The notes beneath the pieces are model-generated. The model was not told where the DNA came from. It saw only the letters and a list, made by a program, of their open reading frames with translations, and did no database searches. This document shows, piece after piece, positions 7,294 to 14,458 of a stretch of 18,244 nucleotides of DNA. The stretch's first letter is position 1; the number at the start of each line of letters is the position of its first letter. The DNA comes from CALREA01 sp041674865 (GTDB lineage Bacteria > Patescibacteriota > Gracilibacteria > UBA1369 > UBA12463): the NCBI GenBank assembly GCA_041674865.1, contig JBAYUX010000026.1, positions 1 through 18,244 of the forward strand. Reading direction: 5' to 3'. A program made the translations under genes and the position numbers.

Positions 7294-8668
7294 TTACACG
7301 GTTATTAATCAAGAAGATCAGAAACTAACAGGAACTATCGAAGCCGATAGTGAAACGCTTGCGCGTGAGGCCCTTAACAAGCTTGGTTTTCCTATTCTCG
7401 ATATTACGCAGGTAAACGAGGAAATCGCCGAGCAGATCATGGGCAAGAGTCGAAAGTTCGAGTTTCAAGCAGTTGACCAGAATGGCCGAAGAGTTATTGG
7501 AACTATCGCGTCAGAAGACAAGTATATGGCCTTTAGGCGACTCGTAACCGAGTACCACTTCGCAGTAGAGTATATTTATCTCTCATCTCTTTCTGTAGAC
7601 GCTAAAGACGAAGAAAAGAAACGGGGCGTTGTCGAGCTCTACACGGCACTCAAAAACGAACAGGCAAAAATAGGAAACAAATTCGAAGAACAAGAACTAC
7701 TTTCAAAAGAAGAAAACGAAAGAATGGCTACAGAACAAGCGGATTTCGTTTTGCAAAAGGTGACCACGCTCATAAAAGATTTCAGTGAGATTATTAAGCC
7801 AGAAGATAAAAATGTTATTCAGAAAAAAGCCGACCGGCTCACTCGACTCAAGACAAGTAAGAACATCGACTACGTAAAGCACCTCGCAGAAGATTTATTA
7901 ATATACGTTCAAAATCAGGAGATTTATCTTACGAAAGAAAAAAGCGACAAGAAACTCCAATCTTTCAGGCTCGATGTTAAGCGACTTCTGAATGACATCC
8001 ATCGCGAAAAGGTCGGAACATCATGGGATCAGGAAATTTTAGGTTACGTTAAAACATGGAATAAAAATCATATTGAAAATAATAGTGAACCATTTTGGTG
8101 GGAAAAGTTGGTCAAAGACGTATTCGACTTTGTAGAAAATATTCTCTCAGATCCACCAGAAGTCACTCTTCTGAAAGACAAAATTCGAATCATCAATCAG
8201 CAAATCTGGGACTACTACAAGATGTACTTCAAGGAAGACACCATGGAAACCAGAGCAGAGATCAAAGACAGTATTCGCAACTTGAAAGAGCAAAAAAGTG
8301 AACTCAAGGTAGAGCTTAGCAACCTTCGAAAAAAACTCGACGAAGAGGCGGAACTTACCGAACAAGAAACTCTTTGGGATAAAATTAACGACGAATTTAT
8401 TTCCATCACAGCATGGTTTTTTGGCATATACTTCACGATTCACACGGTTTACGCCTTCATGCTAACCAAAAAACTTCCTATTACAATATCACTCCCCTTT
8501 TCAAAAGTTACCGAACTCCGAGGGTACTATATAACAATGCTGATTTTGCTCATTCTTCATGGAACATTTCAGATTCGAGTTCTAGCTTCAATGAGAAAGA
8601 GCTGGGGAAATATCATCCTCTACCCACTAGCAACTCTCTGTATCCTCCTAGCTGTATTTAACTTTTAA
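7280..8668 (+). CDS. Membrane protein with two GspF/PilC-type N-terminal motifs
   Basis: The 462-residue protein begins with KFSYTVINQ..GTIEADSETLAREALNKLGF (residues 3-37). This closely resembles the N-terminal segment of type II secretion F / type IV pilus PilC platform proteins. A second, diverged copy follows at 59-101 (KFEFQAVDQNGRRVIGTI). The conserved platform (T2SSF) membrane domains do not follow. Instead there is a long charged helical region (105-365), coiled-coil-like at 320-358, and then three membrane segments at about 373-395, 415-435 and 443-462, ending with almost no C-terminal tail. The ATG overlaps the pyrG stop by 14 bases; lgt follows after 3 bases. It may be an envelope protein with a large cytoplasmic part. 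The N-terminal similarity is seen in the sequence; any link to pili or secretion is inference, and no specific function is assigned. Confidence 0.85.
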   Translation: MPKFSYTVINQEDQKLTGTIEADSETLAREALNKLGFPILDITQVNEEIAEQIMGKSRKFEFQAVDQNGRRVIGTIASEDKYMAFRRLVTEYHFAVEYIYLSSLSVDAKDEEKKRGVVELYTALKNEQAKIGNKFEEQELLSKEENERMATEQADFVLQKVTTLIKDFSEIIKPEDKNVIQKKADRLTRLKTSKNIDYVKHLAEDLLIYVQNQEIYLTKEKSDKKLQSFRLDVKRLLNDIHREKVGTSWDQEILGYVKTWNKNHIENNSEPFWWEKLVKDVFDFVENILSDPPEVTLLKDKIRIINQQIWDYYKMYFKEDTMETRAEIKDSIRNLKEQKSELKVELSNLRKKLDEEAELTEQETLWDKINDEFISITAWFFGIYFTIHTVYAFMLTKKLPITISLPFSKVTELRGYYITMLILLILHGTFQIRVLASMRKSWGNIILYPLATLCILLAVFNF

Positions 8669-8671
8669 AGC

Positions 8672-9469
8672 ATGTATCCTGTTCTCCTCGAAGTAGGAAA
8701 CTTCTTCATATCATCTCTTTGGGTTCTCGCAGGTTTAGGCTTTTTGCTATGGGGGGTAGCTCTTATTAAACTTACGGAAGGGAAAAACATGAAAATGGCA
8801 TTTCTCGTAAATACCTTCTTCAAAATGCTTATATGGGGAGCCGTTGGAGGAAGAGTATTGTATTCACTGGTCAACATAAGCGATGTTATAGCAGATCCAA
8901 AAGCAATGATCCCCCTAAGACTCATAAGTATATGGGATCATGGATTTAATTTTTGGGGGATAGTGGCTGGAATCTTTATCTACACATACTACGCTGCAAA
9001 ACAGGAGGAAGAGAACGTGCAGAGATGGTTTGACATCTTAACGATGGCCTTTTTAACTGCAATTCCCTTTGGTCATATGGGAGCCCTTCTTGAAGGGATA
9101 AATTATGGCAATGAAACAAATCTTCCTTGGGGAATTACGTTTAATAGCTACACAGTACCATTTACCATCCCCATTCATCCGACTCAGGTATATGCACTCA
9201 TATACACGCTGATCATTCTGATAACTATAGGAATACTTGCACTGAGAAAGCAGTTTAAGCAAGATGGAGACCTCACGCTTATTGTAGCTATAACCTACAG
9301 CTCATGCCGATTCATAGAAGAATTTTTCCGTGGAGACGAGGCCATTACATTTTTAAAGCTGAACCTCGCCCACTGGGTCAGCTTAGCAGTTCTTTTATTC
9401 GCTGGAATTTCACTCTTCATTCGCTATAATAAGCACGTTATTTTAAAATATTTACCTAAAAAATCATGA
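8672..9469 (+). CDS. lgt: Lgt-family prolipoprotein diacylglyceryl transferase, altered active site
   Basis: Lgt moves diacylglycerol from phosphatidylglycerol to the lipobox cysteine of prolipoproteins in the cytoplasmic membrane. This 265-residue polytopic protein matches the family in order and spacing: GGRVLY (59-64), WDHGFNFWG (88-96), GHMGALLEGINYG (134-146) followed by LPWG, IHPTQVY (168-174) and RFIEEFFRGD (213-222). Several positions essential in E. coli Lgt appear changed by my alignment from memory. The His of SFHGG is Trp95, and GRIGN has become GHMGA (Arg to His135, Asn to Ala138). The Glu of the NGE triplet is Ile143. GGR, the HPTQ-Y block and EFFR remain. It may be a diverged Lgt or a relative with changed chemistry. 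The stop is UGA, the only one in the window, within an ATGA overlap with the next gene. Confidence 0.85.
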   Translation: MYPVLLEVGNFFISSLWVLAGLGFLLWGVALIKLTEGKNMKMAFLVNTFFKMLIWGAVGGRVLYSLVNISDVIADPKAMIPLRLISIWDHGFNFWGIVAGIFIYTYYAAKQEEENVQRWFDILTMAFLTAIPFGHMGALLEGINYGNETNLPWGITFNSYTVPFTIPIHPTQVYALIYTLIILITIGILALRKQFKQDGDLTLIVAITYSSCRFIEEFFRGDEAITFLKLNLAHWVSLAVLLFAGISLFIRYNKHVILKYLPKKS

Positions 9470-9894
9470 ATCAGATCATAGACAAAGGCTTGGGTGCTCT
9501 TAGCTACTTCTTTTACCCAATTCCTGGAAGTAAATTCAACTATTACATTCTTTTCCTCGTCATTGCAGCTATACTCACAATAGGGGGCGTTGCGCTAAAG
9601 GTATATATAAAGAAAACTGGATCGAAGAATCGCTCATTCAAGAAGCTCTTTCATGGCGTTCCATACGCTCTTTTTTGGGTAGTAGTTTTTCTTCTCTTGA
9701 ATCTCGCTGCACGATATGAAAGATTTCCACTGATTGGAGCAAGATTCGTACTTTATATCACCTGTCTCGCGGCAATCTACCTCGTAGGAAAAAACCTCTA
9801 CGTATTTTTCAAGGTATATCCAACAGAGAAAAATCGTTTTAAAGAGACACCTTCTCAGAAAAAATATACGATAGAAAAGCACTCTCACCGCTAA
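9466..9894 (+). CDS. Hypothetical small membrane protein
   Basis: A 142-residue protein with three or four membrane segments: about residues 26-47 (YYILFLVIAAILTIGGVALKV), 64-83 (HGVPYALFWVVVFLLLNLAA) and 90-112 (GARFVLYITCLAAIYLVG). A basic hydrophilic tail ends KYTIEKHSHR. Its ATG shares four bases with the lgt stop (ATGA), typical of translational coupling, so it is probably made together with the Lgt homologue and may act with it. The last 56 bases overlap the convergent PEGA gene. I do not recognise a family; the frame is supported by coupling, base composition and membrane topology. Confidence 0.75.
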   Translation: MNQIIDKGLGALSYFFYPIPGSKFNYYILFLVIAAILTIGGVALKVYIKKTGSKNRSFKKLFHGVPYALFWVVVFLLLNLAARYERFPLIGARFVLYITCLAAIYLVGKNLYVFFKVYPTEKNRFKETPSQKKYTIEKHSHR

Positions 9895-10870
9895 AGAGTG
9901 GCAAGAAAAGAACTCTCTGGGCCTTGGAGTCGTAAATCATAATACCTTCTCGAGTTACGGCGAAACTATCGTGATCTGCAAGGCTTCGAAGAATATAGCA
10001 GTTTGTGAAAGACTCATCACAGAACTCTAGTTTTTGAGCAACCTGTAAAACAAAATGCTTCGTATCGTAATACCAGCTCAAGCGGTTAACCGTTTCTGCA
10101 AGACGAGTGAAAAGATGAGGAGGTTGGGACATGTCAGTTCGAATACTGGTAATTTCCCCTCCCTTTAAGAAAAGAAACTCACCAAAATTTTTCGAGAACT
10201 GAACAAACGAGAGGCCATCTCTACTATAAGGAAAAGGCTCTTCTTTCTGGACAGAGATACTTTTGGTCTTCAGGTCCATGGCAAGATATTTCAAAAAACC
10301 GTCACTGAAGCCGTAACCTTTTTGAGAGGTAAGATCAAAGACAGCTCCTTCAACATTTTTTGGAAAGAGAAGCTGCGTCTTCTTGCTCGTTAATATATCG
10401 ACATAGGCATACGAAGAGCCGTCCTTGAAAAGCAGCTCGCTGCTCGAAGCAGCAACAAGTTCAGGATTATTTTTAAATAATTTTGTCGTTGAAAGTACTG
10501 ATTTTGTCGTAGTGGCAACATTTTTCGGAAGAAGAATAACGAAAGGAACGGAGGTAACGAGACCGCTTGTAACCTGAAGATTCTGGCTCCATGAAAGATA
10601 TCCATCTTTAACAACCTCCAATCGATGATAGCCTTCTCGAACACCAGAAATACTTACCGGTAAATTTCGAGCGATTATCTGTCCATCAATCAAAATTTGA
10701 ATTCCACGATAGGTACCATCAATAGTGACAATACCGGTAGACTCAAGTTTATTCTCAGCACGATCCCATCGATAGCCGTAAGCCAAGAGAACAAGAATGA
10801 CCACTGCAGCTACAAAGAGTGCAAGAATAACCAGCCTAACGAAGAGGCGAAAAAGAAAACGTCGAGTCAT
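9839..10870 (-). CDS. PEGA-domain membrane-anchored protein
   Basis: The 343-residue protein has an Arg-rich N-terminus, one membrane segment at about 11-33 (VILALFVAAVVILVLLAYGY), and then an extracytoplasmic part. A PEGA domain lies at about 45-100 (ILIDGQIIARNLPVSISG, then GYHRLEVVKDGYLSWSQNL). PEGA is a small beta domain common in surface and envelope proteins and named for a conserved motif that is only loosely kept here. The remainder (120-343) is beta-rich, with repeated short segments such as SYAYVDILTSKK and LKYLAMDLKTKS, and may form a propeller-like fold; that is inference. Cys284 and Cys291 could form a disulfide. It is the last gene of the minus-strand operon, 8 bases after greA, and its 3' end overlaps the convergent small membrane gene by 56 bases. 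Exact role unknown; likely outside-facing. Confidence 0.85.
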   Translation of the reverse strand: MTRRFLFRLFVRLVILALFVAAVVILVLLAYGYRWDRAENKLESTGIVTIDGTYRGIQILIDGQIIARNLPVSISGVREGYHRLEVVKDGYLSWSQNLQVTSGLVTSVPFVILLPKNVATTTKSVLSTTKLFKNNPELVAASSSELLFKDGSSYAYVDILTSKKTQLLFPKNVEGAVFDLTSQKGYGFSDGFLKYLAMDLKTKSISVQKEEPFPYSRDGLSFVQFSKNFGEFLFLKGGEITSIRTDMSQPPHLFTRLAETVNRLSWYYDTKHFVLQVAQKLEFCDESFTNCYILRSLADHDSFAVTREGIMIYDSKAQRVLFLPLFSGESAFLSYIFSEKVSL

Positions 10871-10878
10871 ATGTCGAA

Positions 10879-11424
10879 TTACTCAACTTTTAATATTTCA
10901 TACTGAATAACACCAGATGGCGTATGGACGTCGAGCTTCTCACCAGCGCGGTGGTCAAGAAGAGCGATACCAACAGGAGATACGTTAGAAATCTTTCCTT
11001 TGATCGGATCTGCCTCTGTTGAACCAACGATCGTGAATGACATTGCCTCACCAGAAGACTTCGCACCAAGAATCTTAACAACAACTGTACTTCCGAGCTG
11101 AACAGAAGCCGTTTTCTTTCCACTCTCATCAATAATCTGAACAAACTTAATTTTCTCCTCAAGCTCCATAATACGACCCTCAACGAAAGCCTGCTCATTC
11201 TTTGCATCTTCATATTCTGAGTTTTCAGAAAGATCGCCGTATGAGATAGCCTCACGAATTCGGTCTGCAACTTCACGTCGCTTTACGTTTCGGAGATAGT
11301 CGAGCTCACTTACGAGCTTATCGTAACCATCCTTCGTAAGAATAAATGTCTTCTGCTCAGTAGTGTCTCCAAGCAATGCATCGCTGCTGCTTGCCTTTTT
11401 TGACTTTTTAATAACGTTAGCCAT
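10879..11424 (-). CDS. greA: Transcription elongation factor GreA
   Basis: GreA enters the secondary channel of RNA polymerase and stimulates cleavage of backtracked transcripts. The 181-residue protein has the N-terminal coiled coil with the acidic tip GDLSENSEYEDAK (63-75; Asp64 and Glu67 correspond to the catalytic pair). A C-terminal FKBP-like domain contains LGSTVVVKI and SPVGIALLDHRAGEKLDVHTP-type sequence. It carries about 23 extra N-terminal residues (MANVIKKSKKASSSDALLG) compared with the usual ~158-residue GreA. No in-frame Met lies closer to the domain start, so the tail is probably real. It follows rpoD by 39 bases, through an A/T-only-like pyrimidine tract on the coding strand, and precedes the PEGA gene by 8 bases. 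Confidence 0.96.
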   Translation of the reverse strand: MANVIKKSKKASSSDALLGDTTEQKTFILTKDGYDKLVSELDYLRNVKRREVADRIREAISYGDLSENSEYEDAKNEQAFVEGRIMELEEKIKFVQIIDESGKKTASVQLGSTVVVKILGAKSSGEAMSFTIVGSTEADPIKGKISNVSPVGIALLDHRAGEKLDVHTPSGVIQYEILKVE

Positions 11425-11463
11425 ATCAGTAGAAAAGAAAAGAAATAAAAGAAAAATATAAAA

Positions 11464-12621
11464 TTACGGTCGAATACGAACACTTGTTGGATGCTCCTTG
11501 AGTTTCTGAAGAACCTTTGCTTCGATCTGACGAATACGTTCACGAGTAACATTGAACTCCTTTCCAACTTCTTCGAGAGTATGTCCAACACCATCGATCA
11601 AACCAAATCGCATCTCAATAATCTTTCGCTCACGTGGAGTTAAGTACTGAAGCATTTCACGAATATTCTCTTTGAGGAGCTGTCGATTTGTGGCTTCTGC
11701 AGGGCTTAAAGCATCATCATCTTCGATGAAGTCACCAAGCTTGCTATCCTCCTCAGTACCAACTGGTGCCTCGAGAGAAACGATATCTTGGGAAATTTTG
11801 AGAATGTGTCGAACCTTCTTCACATCCATATCCATTTCAGCAGCAAGTTCTTCGACGAGAGGTTCGCGTCCAAGTTCCTGAACGAGACGACGCTGTGCAT
11901 GAGTAAGCTTATTGATCGTCTCAACCATGTGAACTGGAATACGAATCGTTCGAGCCTGATCAGCAATCGCACGAGTAATCGCCTGACGAATCCACCATGT
12001 AGCATAGGTAGAGAACTTGAAACCTCGATCCGGATCGAATTTTTCAACCGCTCGGAACAAACCAATATTTCCCTCTTGAATAAGGTCCAAGAACGAAAGA
12101 CCACGTCCGATATACTTCTTTGCGATTGAAACAACGAGACGAAGATTGGCTTCTGCAAGTCGAGTTTTAGCTGTCTGATCACCTTTTCGAATACGCTTTG
12201 CGAGATCGATCTCTTCTTTTGCTGTAAGGAGTTGAACCTTTCCAATTTCACAGAGATAGAGACGAATTGAGTCGCCTGCGATTTCTTTCATGTCGGTCTG
12301 CTGTGCCTTAGCTTTTTTTGTGGCTGCCTCAACGCTCTTGAGAGCCTGCTCTACTACTTTTTCTTCATCATCTTTTTTCCAAATCAAAGAATCCGACTCT
12401 TTCGGATCCATAACCTCAATACCCAAATCGAGAAACAATGAGTAGATCTCATCGAGAAGCATAAGGTCTTCTTCCGCTTTTGGAATAGCCTTCATGAGCT
12501 CTTGCTGAGTGACAAATCCTTGCTGTCGGCCTTTCTTAACTACCTCCTGAACTTCTGGAGAAAACGTTGCGAGTCGATCATCGGTCGGATGAACAATAAA
12601 CTTTCTGGTTCTTGACGCCAT
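11464..12621 (-). CDS. rpoD: Primary sigma factor RpoD (sigma70)
   Basis: The housekeeping sigma factor directs RNA polymerase to -10/-35 promoters. From the ATG at 12619-12621 it is 385 residues (MASRTRKF...). It has a region 1.1-like helical domain (about 15-70) and region 1.2 (DSIRLYLCEIGKVQLLT). Region 2 is highly conserved (RLVVSIAKKYIGRGLSFLDLIQEG, then FKFSTYATWWIRQAI, the -10 recognition helix). Region 3 (VETINKLTHAQRRLVQELGREP) and region 4 follow (LTPRERKIIEMRFGL, then EVGKEFNVTRERIRQIE, the -35 helix-turn-helix). An in-frame TTG at 12643-12645 would add 8 residues, but ATG is preferred. A CATAAT at 12631-12636 could give a near-leaderless extra start. It lies 47 bases after dnaG, the classic macromolecular-synthesis order. 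It matches the consensus-like promoters in this window. Confidence 0.97.
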   Translation of the reverse strand: MASRTRKFIVHPTDDRLATFSPEVQEVVKKGRQQGFVTQQELMKAIPKAEEDLMLLDEIYSLFLDLGIEVMDPKESDSLIWKKDDEEKVVEQALKSVEAATKKAKAQQTDMKEIAGDSIRLYLCEIGKVQLLTAKEEIDLAKRIRKGDQTAKTRLAEANLRLVVSIAKKYIGRGLSFLDLIQEGNIGLFRAVEKFDPDRGFKFSTYATWWIRQAITRAIADQARTIRIPVHMVETINKLTHAQRRLVQELGREPLVEELAAEMDMDVKKVRHILKISQDIVSLEAPVGTEEDSKLGDFIEDDDALSPAEATNRQLLKENIREMLQYLTPRERKIIEMRFGLIDGVGHTLEEVGKEFNVTRERIRQIEAKVLQKLKEHPTSVRIRP

Positions 12622-12668
12622 TTCGAATGGATTATGAAGATACAAACAACAACGGGGACACTGTACTC

Positions 12669-14444
12669 CTATTTAAGCTTCTCGCGAAGCTGATCTAGGG
12701 CAATTAACATTTCAGATTTTTTGCCCTCGCTTTGAAAATTCTGTATGACTCGCTTCAAAGCTTCTAGCTGCACATTTTTACGATTTTGCACGACCTTGTC
12801 AAGAGCGGTTAGAACATCTTTTTCAAATACTTCAACTGATAAAGAGGCGTAGATCGCCTCGCCATAGAGAGCGAAGTACTCAACCTTGGCTCGAAATAAC
12901 TCATCGAGACCCTGGGAAACAAGATCGAGACTTACTGGACGACCCAACTCCACAACATCCTTGATCCGTTTAAAAATAATGAGCGTCTCATCTTGAAAAT
13001 CATTCTCGTCTAACTTTTGAATAAAATCCCCCGCCTTATCGACCATATTGAGCATATACACAATGAGCAACTCATGTGGTTTGCATGGTCGAAGCTGAAG
13101 GGCCGAGTCGGTAGACGGAGCTGGTGATTTTGGACTTAAACTTTTGAAAGACTGAGTTGTCGCACTTCGCTTGAGCTCATCATAAATAACGACTTCTTTG
13201 ACTCCGAGCTTACTTGCAAGAGCCCGAATAGTAATATCCTGAAGAACTTTATTGGGAATAACTCGAATAAATCCAAGTGACTCGGAAAGAATATGGGCGA
13301 TACGTTCAGGGGTAAGTGCTTCTTTGATAATTTCTTTTTCGAGGTAGACTTCAAAAAATGGTTTCGCCTCTTCAACTGCCTGGAGAAATAACTCTTTAGA
13401 ATGAGAAATACACTCAGCGGGATCTTTGCCGTACGGAACACGAATCACTCGAACACTTCCCTCAACCGCCTGGAGAACTAAGAAGGCTCGTTTCGTTGCC
13501 TCCCATCCCGCGTTATCATTATCAAAACAAAGATAAAAACTATCGGTCATACGTTTGAGAATTTTCGCATGGTCGGGCGTGAGAGCCGTTCCAGATGTCG
13601 CAACCACTTCCTTGATGTCGGCCTCATGACAGGCAATCGCATCAAAATATCCCTCAACCATAATCACATGACCTTGGCTACGAATCGCCTGCTTGGCCTG
13701 AGGAAGGGCAAAAAGAATCTCACTTTTTTTGTATGAAGCCGTTTCTGGAGAGTTGAGATATTTCGGCTCCATGCCTTTTTTTAAGGCACGTCCACCAAAT
13801 CCAACCGTTCGACCCTGGAAGTCCTGAATCGGGAACATGAGGCGCATTCGGAAGCGATCGTAGATATGCTGAGCGTCGGTATCTTTTGAGATGACGAGTC
13901 CCGACTTGATCAACGTCGTTCGATCAATTTTTTCTTGAGAAGCATACTTCAAAAAACCATCATATTCTTCGAGAGAGAAACCAATATTCCAATCACGAAT
14001 TGTCGCATCCGTAAGCCCACGACCACGAACATAGTCAAGAACTTTTCGGCCATCTTCGGTGTCCCAGAGCATACTTCGGAAGTATCGAACAGCTAAGTCA
14101 TGAACATCATTATACTGTTTCTTTTCATCTTTCGAGACGGCTGGAGTGTGTGAAACATGCTGATACTGAGACATATCGAGTCCTGTTTTCTCCGCAAGCT
14201 GCTTAAGCGCATCTTGAAAACCGATACCATCAACTTCCTGAAGGAACTGAAAAATATCTCCACCGCGCTGACATCCAAAACAAAAAGCGATCTGTTTCTC
14301 CACGCTAATATAAAAGCTCGGGGTCTTCTCGCTATGAAAAGGACAGAGGGCTTTGTAGTTTCGGCCACTTCGCTTGAGCTCGACATACTGACCGACGAGT
14401 TCTTCGATACTGAGACGTTGTTTAATGTCTGCGACAAGATCCAT
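12669..14444 (-). CDS. dnaG: DNA primase DnaG
   Basis: DnaG makes RNA primers for DNA replication at the fork together with the DnaB helicase. The 591-residue protein has the full bacterial layout. The N-terminal CHC2 zinc finger has Cys34, His37, Cys55 and Cys58 (LCPFHSEKTPSF and AFCFGCQRGGD). The RNA polymerase core includes RLMFPIQDFQGRTVGFGGR (201-219). The TOPRIM metal site has Glu264 in MVEGYFDA and Asp308/Asp310 in FDNDNAG. A helical C-terminal helicase-binding region covers about 440-591. Length is near E. coli (581). It sits 14 bases after the WecA-type gene and upstream of rpoD. No Shine-Dalgarno. Since the PriA homologue here lacks ATPase motifs, helicase loading onto which this primase would act may differ from the E. 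coli scheme; that is inference. Confidence 0.97.
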   Translation of the reverse strand: MDLVADIKQRLSIEELVGQYVELKRSGRNYKALCPFHSEKTPSFYISVEKQIAFCFGCQRGGDIFQFLQEVDGIGFQDALKQLAEKTGLDMSQYQHVSHTPAVSKDEKKQYNDVHDLAVRYFRSMLWDTEDGRKVLDYVRGRGLTDATIRDWNIGFSLEEYDGFLKYASQEKIDRTTLIKSGLVISKDTDAQHIYDRFRMRLMFPIQDFQGRTVGFGGRALKKGMEPKYLNSPETASYKKSEILFALPQAKQAIRSQGHVIMVEGYFDAIACHEADIKEVVATSGTALTPDHAKILKRMTDSFYLCFDNDNAGWEATKRAFLVLQAVEGSVRVIRVPYGKDPAECISHSKELFLQAVEEAKPFFEVYLEKEIIKEALTPERIAHILSESLGFIRVIPNKVLQDITIRALASKLGVKEVVIYDELKRSATTQSFKSLSPKSPAPSTDSALQLRPCKPHELLIVYMLNMVDKAGDFIQKLDENDFQDETLIIFKRIKDVVELGRPVSLDLVSQGLDELFRAKVEYFALYGEAIYASLSVEVFEKDVLTALDKVVQNRKNVQLEALKRVIQNFQSEGKKSEMLIALDQLREKLK

Positions 14445-14458
14445 AAAATCAGTAGTTA

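Noticed and set aside
8672..9481. UGA read as glycine (Gracilibacteria/Absconditabacteria code)
   Set aside because: None of the genes has an in-frame internal UGA, which would be expected under that code. The only effect would be four extra residues on the Lgt homologue.
9880..9900. Hairpin CACTCT / AGAGTG spanning the stop of the small membrane protein gene, as a terminator
   Set aside because: The stem is only 6 bp with a 9-base loop, and no T-run follows on the plus strand. On the minus strand it lies inside the PEGA coding region.
12619..12645. TTG at 12643-12645 as the rpoD start
   Set aside because: It would add eight residues with no family support and no ribosome-binding site. The ATG at 12621 gives a normal sigma N-terminus.
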